DNA of 64,000 nt from DATHVI01 sp035461385 (lineage in GTDB: Bacteria; Actinomycetota; Thermoleophilia; Solirubrobacterales; 70-9), in the NCBI GenBank assembly GCA_035461385.1, contig DATHVI010000174.1:1-64000 (forward strand), written 5' to 3'. The notes under the pieces are model-generated. The model ran no database searches. It saw only the letters and a program-made list of their open reading frames with translations, and was not told where the DNA came from. Every line of letters begins with the position of its first letter. Position 1 is the stretch's first letter. The translations under genes and the position numbers were made by a program. Shown here in pieces: positions 56,056-64,000 of this stretch.

Positions 56056-56979
56056 TCAGTTGCCCGCCGCGACCTGGCGCGGATTCGAGATCGGCACCAG
56101 CACCTGCTCGATCTGCTCGCGGTGGGACTCGAGGAACGGCGGCAGGATCAGCTCCTCGCCGAGGCGCTCCGGATCCTCGTCGACCGCGAACCCGGGACCG
56201 ATCGTCGCGATCTCGAACAGCACCCCGCTCGGCTCGCGGAAGTAGATCGAGCGGAACCAGAAGCGGTCGATCACCGGCGTCGGCCTCGCCCCGGCTCCGA
56301 CCACCCGCTCGCGCCAGCGGACGTGATCGTCGATCGTCGACGCCCAGGCGATGTGGTGGACGGTGCCCGCCCCCTGAATGCCCGCGTGCCCAGGCGGCTC
56401 GTCGTAGGCCCACGACGAGCCGCGATCCTCGCCGCGCGCCTCCCACTCACCGTCGCGCTCGGCGAACCCAAGCCCGTCGGCGAGCAGCGGCCGGCTGCGC
56501 TCGGGGTCGATCGCGTACGCCCGCGTGCCGTCGAACCCCTGCAGCGCGAGCTCGCGCGGGACCTCCGGGTGGTCGGCGATCAGCGGCTCGTCGCCGCTCG
56601 CGTCGACCCGAAGCTCGTGCGCGAGGCCCTCGTGATCGTTGAACCGCAGCCGGTCCGAGTCGCGCTCGGCCTCGTGCCCGGCGGCGCCGAGCCGCTCGGC
56701 CCAGAAGTCGAGCGCCTCCGGAGAGCCGACGCGCCAGCCGATCCGGTGGATCATCCCCGCGCCCGGGCGGCCGATCGGCGCGCCGCGGAACTCGAAGAAG
56801 GTCAGGTCCGACCCGGGGCTCCCCTGCTCGTCGGCATAGAAGAGGTGGTAGACGCTCGGCTCGTCCTGGTTCACCGTCTTCTTGACCAGCCGCAGCCCGA
56901 GGAGGCCGGCGTAGAAGTCGACGTTCGCCTGCGCGTCGGCGGTGATCGCCGTGATGTGGTGGATTCCGTCGAGCTTCAT
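56056..56979 (-). CDS. ring-cleaving dioxygenase, glyoxalase fold (MhqO-like)
   Basis: 307 residues, two vicinal-oxygen-chelate halves. It starts MKLDGIHHITAITADAQ (metal His), LGLRLVKKTVNQDEPSVYHLFY and GMIHRIGWRVGSPEALDF, and the second half has GTVHHIAWASTIDDHVRWRE with the second His and a late Glu in VLFEIAT. The VOC arrangement 'HHITA...vKkTVNqDdp..yHLfy' is that of MhqO/MhqE-type proteins in quinone and hydroquinone detoxification. A GAGGAGG ribosome site precedes the ATG, and an operator-like dyad overlaps the likely -10 (TATAGT). Confidence 0.88.
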   Translation of the reverse strand: MKLDGIHHITAITADAQANVDFYAGLLGLRLVKKTVNQDEPSVYHLFYADEQGSPGSDLTFFEFRGAPIGRPGAGMIHRIGWRVGSPEALDFWAERLGAAGHEAERDSDRLRFNDHEGLAHELRVDASGDEPLIADHPEVPRELALQGFDGTRAYAIDPERSRPLLADGLGFAERDGEWEARGEDRGSSWAYDEPPGHAGIQGAGTVHHIAWASTIDDHVRWRERVVGAGARPTPVIDRFWFRSIYFREPSGVLFEIATIGPGFAVDEDPERLGEELILPPFLESHREQIEQVLVPISNPRQVAAGN

Positions 56980-56998
56980 GCGTGCCTCCTCGATCTAA

Positions 56999-57010
56999 TT
57001 GCAGCTACAA
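56999..57010. promoter_or_regulatory. operator-like dyad upstream of the dioxygenase operon
   Basis: TTGCAGCTACAA, on the minus strand TTGTAGCTGCAA; it matches the HxlR-gene site TTGCTAGTTGCAA apart from one missing base and one change. TATAGT follows within four bases on the minus strand reading upstream, so a bound repressor would block polymerase. Confidence 0.5.
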
Positions 57011-57126
57011 CTATATCCGGCGCCGGTTTGCTTGCCCCGCCCCGTGTTCCCGGCGCCGCAGCGGCTGAATCGAGGACCGAAGCTTGTACGAACACGCTCC
57101 CGGGTAGGCGGGTACGCTCCGGGGCC

Positions 57127-58518
57127 ATGACCGTCGACACCACCACCCACGGCAGGACCGAGATCGACCGCGACCGCGTCGCGGCCTTGACCGAGCGCCA
57201 GATGGCGTTCCTGACCGAGCGCACGCCGGCGTCGAAGCAGCGCTTCGAGCGCGGGATCAAGGTGATGCCGGGCGGGGTCCCGTCGTCGTTCCAGGAGAAC
57301 GAGCCCTGGCCCGTCTACCTCGAGCGCGGCGAGGGCGCGCGCGTCTGGGACGTCGACGGCCGCGAGTACGTCGACTTCCACAACGGGTTCGGCGTCATGT
57401 GCATCGGCCACGCGAACCCGACCGTCGGGGCGGCCGTCAAGGCCCGGATCGACCTCGGTACCCACTTCGCCGCGCCGACCGACGGCTCGATCGCGGTCGC
57501 CGAGGAGCTCGCCGACCGGTTCGGGCTGCCGCAGTGGCGGTTCACCAACTCCGGCACCGAGTCGACGATGGACGCCGTCCACCTCGCCCGCGGGGCCACC
57601 GGCCGCGACGTCGTGCTGAAGATCGAGGGCTCCTACCACGGCCACCACGACGCGGTGATGGTCTCGGTCTACCCCGAGCTCGAGGCGCTCGGCGAGCGCG
57701 ACGACCCGGTCTCGGTCCCCTACGGCGAGGGCTACCCCCGGGCGCTCACCGAGCTCACCCGCGCGGTCCCGTTCAACGATGCCGACGCGCTCGAGCGCGT
57801 GCTGGAGAAGCTCGACGGCCAGGTCGCCTGCCTGATCATGGAGCCGGCGATGATGAACATCAACATCATCCCGCCGGTCGACGGCTACCTCGAGCGGGTC
57901 CGCGAGCTGACCCGCGAGCACGGGGTGAAGCTGGTCTTCGACGAGGTCAAGACCGGGGCGACGATCGCCCGTGGCGGCGCGACGCAGCGGTTCGGGGTCG
58001 AGCCGGACATGATCACCCTCGCGAAGGCGGTCTGCGGCGGCTACCCGGGCGGCGCGATCGGGATGACCGACGAGGTCGCCGAGCTCGTCGCCAGCGGCCG
58101 CGTCCACCAGTACGGGACCTTCAACGGCAACCCGCTGGTGATGGCGGCGGCCGAGGCGACGCTGACCGGCGTGCTCACCGACGACGCCTACGAGCAGCTC
58201 GAGTCGTCGAACCGCTGGCTGCTAAGCGCCTGCGACGACGTCATCGAGCGCTACGGCCTGCCGTGCTACACGGTCGGCCTCGGCGCCAAGGGCTGCGTCA
58301 TCTTCGCCCCCGAGCCGCTGCGCGAGTACCGCGACTACCTGAGCAAGGTCGACGGCGAGCTCTCGACCCTCGCCTGGCTCTACCACATGAACAACGGCGT
58401 CTTCATGACCCCCGGCGTCGAGGAGGAGTGGACGCTGTCGATCGCCCACTCCGAGCCCGACCTGCAGCGGTTCGTCGACGCGCTCGAGGCGTTCGCGCGC
58501 GACGTCACCGGCGGCTGA
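57127..58518 (+). CDS. class III aminotransferase, glutamate-1-semialdehyde aminomutase-like
   Basis: 463 residues. VWDVDGREYVDFHNGFGVM, WRFTNSGTESTMDAVHLARG, KIEGSYHGHHD, LVFDEVKTG and MITLAKAVCGGYPGGAIG with the PLP lysine. The overall order matches glutamate-1-semialdehyde 2,1-aminomutase, but the NNGVFMTPG segment and absence of any heme gene nearby leave a general omega-transaminase role open. Single gene. Confidence 0.85.
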   Translation: MTVDTTTHGRTEIDRDRVAALTERQMAFLTERTPASKQRFERGIKVMPGGVPSSFQENEPWPVYLERGEGARVWDVDGREYVDFHNGFGVMCIGHANPTVGAAVKARIDLGTHFAAPTDGSIAVAEELADRFGLPQWRFTNSGTESTMDAVHLARGATGRDVVLKIEGSYHGHHDAVMVSVYPELEALGERDDPVSVPYGEGYPRALTELTRAVPFNDADALERVLEKLDGQVACLIMEPAMMNINIIPPVDGYLERVRELTREHGVKLVFDEVKTGATIARGGATQRFGVEPDMITLAKAVCGGYPGGAIGMTDEVAELVASGRVHQYGTFNGNPLVMAAAEATLTGVLTDDAYEQLESSNRWLLSACDDVIERYGLPCYTVGLGAKGCVIFAPEPLREYRDYLSKVDGELSTLAWLYHMNNGVFMTPGVEEEWTLSIAHSEPDLQRFVDALEAFARDVTGG

Positions 58519-58609
58519 CCGTCCGCCACCTGGACCAGCCACGCAAGGGATCCAGCACTACCGGACGCGACCCAGCGGCAAGGACCCGGCCGCATTTGAT
58601 GCGCTGGTG

Positions 58610-59902
58610 CTAGTCGCAGATCGAGTTCGGCGGCCCTGGATTGATGTCCTTGACCCGCTTGGTGCGCTTCGCGGTGCCGTCGGTGCGCCAGAGCTCGAAT
58701 CCGGTCTGGCCGTCGTCGGCGGCGAAGTAGAGCCTGCGCCCGAACCGCTCGAGCGTGAACGGGAACGAGTCGGGGGGGCCCGGGTTGATGTCCTTCATCC
58801 GCCTCGTGCCCTTCGCGGTGCCGTCGGTGCGCCAGAGCTCGTGGCCCGTCTGGCCGTCGTGGGCGTTGAAGTAGAGCCGCGTTCCGAGGCGCACGAATCC
58901 CGACGCCGACGAGCTGGCCGGTCCGGGGCTGATGTCCTTCACGCGTCTGGTGCCCTTCGCGGTGCCGTTCGTCCGCCAGAGCTCTTGGCCGGTCTCCCCG
59001 TCGTCGGCAGCGAAGTAGAGTCTCCGCCCGAACCTCTCGAACGAGAACGGGAACGAGTTGGGCGGGCCCGGGTTGATGTCCTTCATCCGCCTCGTGCCCT
59101 TCGCGGTGCCGTCGGTGCGCCAGAGCTCGTGACCTGTCTGCCCGTCGTCCGCGGCGAAGTAGAGCCGCCTCCCGAGTCGTGTGAGCGAGAGGGGAGTCGA
59201 GCCGTCTTGCCCCGGGTCGATGTCCTTCACGCGCCTCGTGCCCTTCGCGGTGCCGTCCGTGCGCCAGAGCTCGTGGCCTGTCTGGCCATCGTTGGCAGCG
59301 AAGTAGAGCCTCTTCCCGAGCACCGCGAGCGAGTGCGGGGTCGAGCTGCCGGGTCCCGGATTGATGTCCTTCAACCGCCTCGTGCCCTTCGCGGTGCCAT
59401 CGGTGCGCCAGAGCTCGTGGCCGGTCTGGCCGTCGTCGGCAGAGAAGTAGAGCCGCTTGTTGAATCGCTGGAATTCCTCCGGGCCCGAGTCGGCCGGGCC
59501 GGGGTTGATGTTCTTCAACCGCCTCGTGCCCTTCCGCGTCCCGTCAGTGCGCCAGAGCTCGTCACCGGCAATTGCATCGCGCGCGCCGAAGTAGAGCCTC
59601 TTCTCGAACTGCCGGAACCCGAACGGGGACGAGCCAACCGGTCCGCCCTGGATGTCGGCGAACAACCTTGTCGTCCTCGCCGTGCCGCCCGACCGCCACA
59701 GCTCGCAGCCGGCCTTTCCGTCGTCGGCCACGAGGTAGAGGTTGCCGTCGAACGCTCCGAGACTCTCGGCCCGCGCGTCGGGGCCGGATGCGACGGCGAT
59801 TGCGAGAAGCGCGCCAGCGACCAGCAAGGCCGAGAGCGGACGAAATCCGGCGACGGCCGCCCGCACCGGCGGGCGTGGCCGGGATCGAGTCATCTCGGGC
59901 AT
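58610..59902 (-). CDS. secreted ELWxxDGT repeat protein
   Basis: 430 residues. Residues 12-45 form a signal peptide (ALLVAGALLAIAVASG). After that come eight 48-residue units of the pattern RLYFxADDGQTGxELWRTDGT...GTRRxKDINPGP, the last one cut short at SICD. This matches the 'ELWxxDGT repeat' family of secreted/surface proteins, likely a beta-propeller. DNA-level similarity among units 3-8 is high, suggesting recent duplication or conversion. The ATG chosen has AAGGAGGGA upstream. Surface or extracellular; ligand unknown. Confidence 0.85.
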   Translation of the reverse strand: MPEMTRSRPRPPVRAAVAGFRPLSALLVAGALLAIAVASGPDARAESLGAFDGNLYLVADDGKAGCELWRSGGTARTTRLFADIQGGPVGSSPFGFRQFEKRLYFGARDAIAGDELWRTDGTRKGTRRLKNINPGPADSGPEEFQRFNKRLYFSADDGQTGHELWRTDGTAKGTRRLKDINPGPGSSTPHSLAVLGKRLYFAANDGQTGHELWRTDGTAKGTRRVKDIDPGQDGSTPLSLTRLGRRLYFAADDGQTGHELWRTDGTAKGTRRMKDINPGPPNSFPFSFERFGRRLYFAADDGETGQELWRTNGTAKGTRRVKDISPGPASSSASGFVRLGTRLYFNAHDGQTGHELWRTDGTAKGTRRMKDINPGPPDSFPFTLERFGRRLYFAADDGQTGFELWRTDGTAKRTKRVKDINPGPPNSICD

Positions 59903-60030
59903 GGCTCCCTCCTTGGGCGAGCGGTGGTGCGGAATGAGGATAGGCCGCACCCTTCGTGGCTGTCAACTTGTTCTGCTCAACTAGCTCAGGGGTCGCCGGG
60001 GTGGGCGCAATGCCTAGAACGTCGCAACCT

Positions 60031-60080
60031 CGACTCCGCAGATGCGAGTCGGGCCGCAGGCGATCCTACGGCCCGACTCG
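60031..60080. terminator. alternative hairpins between cupin and repeat-protein genes
   Basis: A perfect 12-base inverted repeat CGAGTCGGGCCG (60045-60056)/CGGCCCGACTCG (60069-60080) with 12-base loop. A second pairing, CGACTC (60031-60036) with GAGTCG (60046-60051), uses part of the same left arm, so the two structures exclude each other. No T-run. Downstream of the cupin gene on the minus strand. Confidence 0.5.
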
Positions 60081-60140
60081 TTGTCACAGGCCAGGTGGGC
60101 GAATGCGCCGCTGACTCCGAGACAGAGACCCGACGACCGC

Positions 60141-60656
60141 TCAGAACGGGCACCTTCCCGGATCCGGCCTGTCGAGACGGAACGCGCCACCTGGCGGTAC
60201 GTCGAAGTACGTCGCCCACAGCTCGAGGTCCTCGCCGGACAGGTTGCGGGCGATATGGACATGGCCTTGGCCGGGGTCGACGAACGCCTCACCAGCGACG
60301 TAGGTGCGCCCCTGGCACGAGCGATCCTCAGCCGGGACGTATGTCAAGGCGCCCGACTTCACGACCACGACGACCGGTCCCGGATGGCTGTGCCAGCCGG
60401 TGTGGCCGCCGGGCTCGATCACGATCTGCTGGAAGACCACCTCGCCGGCCCGGCGAGCTTGAGCGACGCGCAGGCCGTTGCCGTGGGCCGGGCGGAACTT
60501 GAGCTTCAAGTCGACCCGGTCCGGGAAGTCCCCGCGCGCCATCACCGCCGCGGACTTGACCCCCGACGGCGGTGTGCCCGAAGCGACACCGATCGCGACG
60601 AGCGTCGCTACCAGCGCGGCGAACAGCGTCACCGCAATCCATCTGTTGGGGCTCAT
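60141..60656 (-). CDS. exported cupin-domain protein
   Basis: 171 residues. Residues 4-27 are a hydrophobic signal (IAVTLFAALVATLVAIGVAS). The cupin motif is GGHTGWHSHPGPVVVVVKSG, with GEAFVDPGQGHVHIARNLSG as the second motif, so the metal-binding His/His/Glu-like positions are there. A cysteine pair (SCQG, GRCPF) may form a disulfide. Function unknown. Start at 60656 has an AGGAGGGG site; an ATG at 60674 is alternative. Confidence 0.75.
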   Translation of the reverse strand: MSPNRWIAVTLFAALVATLVAIGVASGTPPSGVKSAAVMARGDFPDRVDLKLKFRPAHGNGLRVAQARRAGEVVFQQIVIEPGGHTGWHSHPGPVVVVVKSGALTYVPAEDRSCQGRTYVAGEAFVDPGQGHVHIARNLSGEDLELWATYFDVPPGGAFRLDRPDPGRCPF

Positions 60657-60805
60657 CTCACCCCTCCTCTTCATGCGCGGGATCGTTCGACGCGATCCCT
60701 ACTCCGTGCAAGCTCCCATCCGCCGGTATAGGGGTGGTATGTCCGTCCCGTCGGTCTTCCCAACGGCGCCGCCGGCTGAGGGGCGCCGTGGCCACCGCTC
60801 TCGCG

Positions 60806-61966
60806 CTACCAGGGCGGCAGCCACCGCCGCCCCGCCGCGACCCAGCGCGCGAACACCGGGTCGACGAGGTCGAGCTCGCCGGTCCGGCCGCTGAGCAGGC
60901 CGCGCTCGACAAGGCGCTTGGCCGCCTCAGGAGCCGCCGATCCGCGCGGCAGGCCATGGACCTCCCGCGCGACCTTGCCGGTCAGGCTCTGGACTCCCGC
61001 GGCGACCGTCTCGACCACGCCCGCCTCGATCCGCGAGAGCCCGTCCCAGGTCGCTTCGAAGTCCCCCTGGAGGTAGGACCACGCCTCCTCGTGCGCGCTC
61101 GCCCAGGCCGCGTCGTCGGCGCGGGCGCCGGCCGGCGTATGGCGCCAGAGCAGGTGCGCGAACAGCATCGAGCGCTGGGGGTGGCCGTCGACGAGATCGA
61201 GCAGCCAGTCGAGCCCCTCGTCGGCGCGCTTGCCGGTGCGCTCGAAGCCGGCGGCGATGTGCTCGGCGAGCCGGTCGCGCGGCAGCCGGCCGAGCTCGAG
61301 TGGGGCGGCCTGACCGTAGAAGGGCCGCCGGCGGTCGGCGAACAGCCGCAGCATCATCCCCGGGTGGGAGCCGGAGAAGACGTAGGTGACCCCCGCCCCG
61401 TGGTGCTGGATCACGCTCCGGATCAGACCGTCGAGGTCGGCCCCGAGCACCGCTTGGAACTCGTCGAAGGCGACGACCATCCGGCTCCCGGTTCGCTCGT
61501 GGATGCCGAGCGGGAGGTCGAGCGAGTCGAGCAGGGCCCGCTCGCCATCGGCGCCGGCGAAGCCCAGGGAGGCGCCGCCGACCGGGGTCTGGAGGCCGAC
61601 CTGGCCGCCGCGCCGGCGCAGCCCGATCAACGCCCGCCGCAGCGGCCCGGCGGGGAGCGCCTCGTAGGCGCGCTCGATCTGGGCCGCCGCCTGGGCGGGG
61701 GTGCGGACGCCGTAGAGATCGACGAGCACCGCCCCCATCCCGGCGGCGCGGGCGTCGGCGAGCGCCCGTCGCAAGAGGCTCGTCTTGCCGTAGTCGCGGG
61801 GGCTCGAAAGGCGTGTGTTGACCCCCGTCTCGATCCGCTCGGCGAGCAGCCCGAGCTCGTCCTCGCGGTCGACCAGCCAGGCCGGGTCGATCGGTCGGGC
61901 GAAGACGAACGGGTTGGTGGCAGGTTGGGTTCGCTCCACGTCTGGGGGTACGTTTTCGTACGTCAT
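60806..61966 (-). CDS. AAA-type ATPase, archaeal-ATPase-like
   Basis: 386 residues. Walker A is SSPRDYGKTSLLRRAL near 54 (first Gly of GxxxxGKS/T replaced by Ser), Walker B MVVAFDEFQAV near 163, sensor YVFSGSHPGMM near 185. The C-terminal third is helical with a winged-helix-like end (TGKVAREVHGLPRGSAAPEA). It resembles the STAND/archaeal-type NTPases, found singly or with toxin-like partners; no partner is adjacent. The N-terminal 40 residues carry FVFARPIDPAWLVDREDEL, the family's entrance motif. Its start codon lies in the loop of a short hairpin. Confidence 0.8.
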   Translation of the reverse strand: MTYENVPPDVERTQPATNPFVFARPIDPAWLVDREDELGLLAERIETGVNTRLSSPRDYGKTSLLRRALADARAAGMGAVLVDLYGVRTPAQAAAQIERAYEALPAGPLRRALIGLRRRGGQVGLQTPVGGASLGFAGADGERALLDSLDLPLGIHERTGSRMVVAFDEFQAVLGADLDGLIRSVIQHHGAGVTYVFSGSHPGMMLRLFADRRRPFYGQAAPLELGRLPRDRLAEHIAAGFERTGKRADEGLDWLLDLVDGHPQRSMLFAHLLWRHTPAGARADDAAWASAHEEAWSYLQGDFEATWDGLSRIEAGVVETVAAGVQSLTGKVAREVHGLPRGSAAPEAAKRLVERGLLSGRTGELDLVDPVFARWVAAGRRWLPPW

Positions 61967-61972
61967 AACGTA
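61948..61972. promoter_or_regulatory. overlapping GTAC-type dyads at the ATPase start
   Basis: GTACG-TTTT-CGTAC (61948-61961) overlaps TACGT-CATA-ACGTA (61959-61972); the second contains the start codon (61964-61966) in its loop. Could be an operator or a translational switch. Confidence 0.4.
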
Positions 61973-62060
61973 GCAGATCGCACGCCGTCACCGTATGGAT
62001 TGCCTGCCCCGCCCCTCTCCTGTGGATTCTCAGGCTTGTGCGGGCGGCCGGCCGGTGCGC

Positions 62061-63194
62061 TCAGCCGGCTTCGCGGGCGGGCATCGGGTCGGTCGACCCC
62101 GCCTGCTCGCGGATGTAGCCGCCGATCCGGGCGCCGACGGCGACGAGCGGGACGGCGATGAACGCCCCGATGATGCCGCCGAGGACCGCGCCGGCGGCGA
62201 CCCCGAGCAGGATCGCGACCGGGTGGACCTGAACCGCCCGGCCGACGACGTACGGATGGAGGAGGTTGCTCTCGGTCTGCTGGACGACGACGACCGCGGC
62301 CAGCACCAGCAGAGCGGTGACCAGCCCCTCGGCGATCAGGGCGACGAGCACCGCGAAGGCGCCCGTGACGACCGCACCGGCGATCGGTATGTAGGCGCCG
62401 AAGAACACGAGCACCGAGAGCGCGAGTGCCCCGGGGACGTCGAGGATCACGAGCGCGATCCCGATGAAGATCGAGTCGACCAGGGCGACGATCGTCATCC
62501 CGCGCAGGTAGCCGGAGAGGGTCGCCCACGACCGCGATCCCATCTCGCGGACCCCGTCCTGGTGCGAGCGGGAGAATAGGCCGACGATCCAATCCCAGAT
62601 CCGGTCGCCGTCCTTGAGGAAGAAGAACGTCAGCACGAGCGCGATCCCGAACCCGGCGGCGATCTCGAGCGCGACCTGGGCGCCGCTGATCGCGCTCGAG
62701 ATGATCTCGTTGCTCGACGCTTGGATCTGCTCACCGAGGTCGTCGACCCAGCCCTCGAGCTGCTCGCGTGAGACTCCGACCGGGCCCTCGACGAGCCAGT
62801 CGGCGGCGCTTTCGATCCCGGCGACGAGGTCGTCGGCGAGCGTCTCGAACTCGTCGACGAACCGGGGGACGATCCAGGCGAGGATCGAGGCGACGATCGT
62901 CAGCATCAGCAGCACCGAGAGCAGCGCGGCGAGGAACGGCGGTGCCCCCTCGTTGCGAAGGCGCTCGGCGACCGGGCGCAGCAGGGCAGTGAAGAACAGG
63001 GCCAAGAACACCGGCAGGACGACCAGCCGCAGCTGCGAGGCGAGGTAGCCGACGACGAGCACCGCCGCGCCGACGATCAGCAGCCGCCAGCTCCAGGCGG
63101 TGGCGACAGCGAGCGCCCGCGGGACCGTGATCGGCCCGGTACCGGAGGCCTCGGGAGGCGGGCCGCCGGCCTCGGGCTGGCCGGGGCTGCTCAC
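62061..63194 (-). CDS. AI-2E family transporter
   Basis: 377 residues, about eight membrane helices with the central soluble segment WLVEGPVGVSREQLEGWVDD. Landmarks: VLPVFLALFFTALLRPVAERL, LTFFFLKDGDRIWDW, YLRGMTIVALVDSIFIGI and PVAILLGVAAGAVLGGIIGAF. The family contains TqsA-type exporters and Na+/H+ antiporters. The C-terminal 40 residues are cytosolic. GTG start overlaps the stop of the ACT-domain gene. Confidence 0.9.
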   Translation of the reverse strand: MSSPGQPEAGGPPPEASGTGPITVPRALAVATAWSWRLLIVGAAVLVVGYLASQLRLVVLPVFLALFFTALLRPVAERLRNEGAPPFLAALLSVLLMLTIVASILAWIVPRFVDEFETLADDLVAGIESAADWLVEGPVGVSREQLEGWVDDLGEQIQASSNEIISSAISGAQVALEIAAGFGIALVLTFFFLKDGDRIWDWIVGLFSRSHQDGVREMGSRSWATLSGYLRGMTIVALVDSIFIGIALVILDVPGALALSVLVFFGAYIPIAGAVVTGAFAVLVALIAEGLVTALLVLAAVVVVQQTESNLLHPYVVGRAVQVHPVAILLGVAAGAVLGGIIGAFIAVPLVAVGARIGGYIREQAGSTDPMPAREAG

Positions 63195-63571
63195 CCGAGT
63201 GCTGCCCGGGCGCTCGCCAGGTCGTCGGTGACGACGACCAGCCTGACGCCGCCGAAGGTCGAGTAGGCGAGCTCGATGTTGACGTTCGTCTCGGCGAGCC
63301 GGCCGGTCACCTCGGCGAGGGTGCCGGGCCGGTCCTCGATCCCGACGACGAGCGCCTCGCGCCGGTCGGCGACGCCCATCCCTGCCCCCTCGAGCGCCGC
63401 GGCGGCCCGGTCGGCGTCGCCGTCGTCGACGAGCACGTGGACGTAGCCCCGCCCGTCGCCGGTCATCGCGCAGAGCCCGAGGATGTTCACGCCCGCCTCG
63501 CCCGTCGCCTCCCCCAATCGCGCGAGCTCACCGGGGCGGTCCGCGAGGATCACTGTGAGGTCGATCGCCAT
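63191..63571 (-). CDS. tandem ACT-domain protein
   Basis: 126 residues: IDLTVILADRPGELARLGEA and ALVVGIEDRPGTLAEVTGRL are two ACT units, each with the 'drpGeLa...' amino-acid-binding turn. Likely a free-standing regulator sensing an amino acid. A longer start at 63628 is possible; the chosen ATG gives the usual start of the first strand. Coupled to the permease. Confidence 0.8.
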   Translation of the reverse strand: MAIDLTVILADRPGELARLGEATGEAGVNILGLCAMTGDGRGYVHVLVDDGDADRAAAALEGAGMGVADRREALVVGIEDRPGTLAEVTGRLAETNVNIELAYSTFGGVRLVVVTDDLASARAALG

Positions 63572-63698
63572 CCTCCGCGCACGCGACCCTAGTCGATCGA
63601 CGTGCTTCGTGGTCGCTTCCATCGGCAAGGCCCGCTTACCCGGAAACGGGCGCCGGATCGCGGCCGGCTATGCCCGGCGATCGAGTGCCCGCTTGTGC

Positions 63699-64000
63699 TC
63701 AGCGCTCGTACGCCCCGATGTCCGGCTTTCGGTCGCGCTTTCGGCCCCGCTGGTCGCGCTTCGGGGCCGAGGGCCTGTGCGCCTTGCCGATCGCCGGGCT
63801 GCGCTTCAGCAGCGCGATCGTCTTCGTCGGGCCGCCGTTGTTGCGGAGCTTGCCGAGCCGCGGGTTCGGCCGCACGAAGTCCGTGGGCCCGTCAAAGCCG
63901 GCACAGCCGGAGCCGGTGCTGAGCAGGTTGCTGCCGAGCGAGGTGAACGGCTCACCGGCGCAATCCGGGCCGGCGATCGACGCCGTATTGAGGCCGATCA
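63699..64000 (-). CDS. C-terminus of a 'choice-of-anchor Q' secreted protein (partial)
   Basis: 100 codons are open from the window edge to TGA at 63699-63701. They contain IAGPDCAGEPFTSLGSNLLS, a VRPNPRLGKLRNNGGPTKTI element and SPAIGKAHRPSAPKRDQRG, ending KPDIGAYER. 'NGGPT.T.aL...SPAI....DQRG..RP..PDIGAYE' is the diagnostic ending of right-handed beta-helix proteins with the choice-of-anchor Q domain. These are exported; binding partner unknown. Confidence 0.8.
   Translation of the reverse strand, partial: IGLNTASIAGPDCAGEPFTSLGSNLLSTGSGCAGFDGPTDFVRPNPRLGKLRNNGGPTKTIALLKRSPAIGKAHRPSAPKRDQRGRKRDRKPDIGAYER

Noticed and set aside
58610..59760. The 144-base periodicity as a CRISPR or satellite array
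   Set aside because: It is a coding repeat with conserved residues and no spacer-like variable segments of constant length.
58607..60502. A plus-strand frame with regular repeats opposite the ELWxxDGT gene
   Set aside because: Its repeats are the complement of the real protein's repeats; no ribosome site and no family signal.

Overview
The window is very GC-rich, gene-dense, has frequent GTG and TTG starts, and reads as a chromosome segment of an actinobacterium. I infer the Thermoleophilia/Solirubrobacterales from the combination of a CofG/CofH-fused FbiC, several genes of the ethylmalonyl-CoA pathway, an 'anchor Q' type secreted protein, an ELWxxDGT repeat protein and small lineage-type hypothetical proteins. 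No tRNA, rRNA, insertion sequence, prophage or CRISPR array was seen. About 60 genes cover almost everything; no gene-free stretch exceeds 300 bases.

Layout. 1-6.5 kb: the tail of a cut-off gene, then a minus-strand series (ECF sigma factor with SnoaL domain, HMG-CoA lyase, DivIVA-like coiled coil, acyl-CoA carboxylase beta subunit, methylthio-nucleoside phosphorylase, methylthioadenosine/SAH-type deaminase). 6.5-13.7 kb: an F420 island (thioesterase, NADPH:F420 oxidoreductase, cofD, cofC, cofE, zinc alcohol dehydrogenase, fbiC). 13.8-26.2 kb: aquaporin, pyrophosphatase, orphan binding lipoprotein, GGDEF-EAL-GAF protein, YgfZ, coiled-coil nuclease-like protein, crotonyl-CoA carboxylase/reductase, LysR regulator, ClpS. 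26.2-38 kb: ethylmalonyl-CoA mutase, an F420-type LLM oxidoreductase, mesaconyl-CoA hydratase, methylsuccinyl-CoA dehydrogenase-like and malyl/methylmalyl-CoA lyase. 38-50.3 kb: glycosyltransferase, amine oxidase, PEP carboxykinase, sucCD with a small ferredoxin, two acyl-CoA synthetases. 50.4-57 kb: MFS transporter, a disrupted radical SAM gene, two overlapping serine proteases, and an HxlR regulator with a glyoxalase-fold dioxygenase/esterase operon that shares its operator-like site. 57-64 kb: class III aminotransferase, repeat protein, cupin, AAA ATPase, AI-2E-type permease, ACT-domain protein, and the C-terminus of a secreted anchor-Q protein running off the end.

How it works together. 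Acetate activation (acs), reductive carboxylation of crotonyl-CoA (ccrA), the mutase, dehydrogenase, hydratase and lyase steps, succinyl-CoA ligase and PEP carboxykinase form a near-complete route from acetyl-CoA to C4 acids and gluconeogenesis. The F420 genes supply the deazaflavin used by enzymes such as the LLM oxidoreductase.

The most unusual signal is a dispersed GC-rich repeat found four times: twice as a short 'empty' form inside coding sequence (the fbiC linker and the sucC end, where it also carries the sucD ribosome site) and twice between genes as a long form carrying a hairpin cassette bracketed by 8- or 11-bp direct repeats. Other points to check are an 11-bp insertion inside the cluster motif of a radical SAM gene, a one-base frameshift in a ybaK-type gene, and three genes whose conserved N-termini lack a normal start codon.
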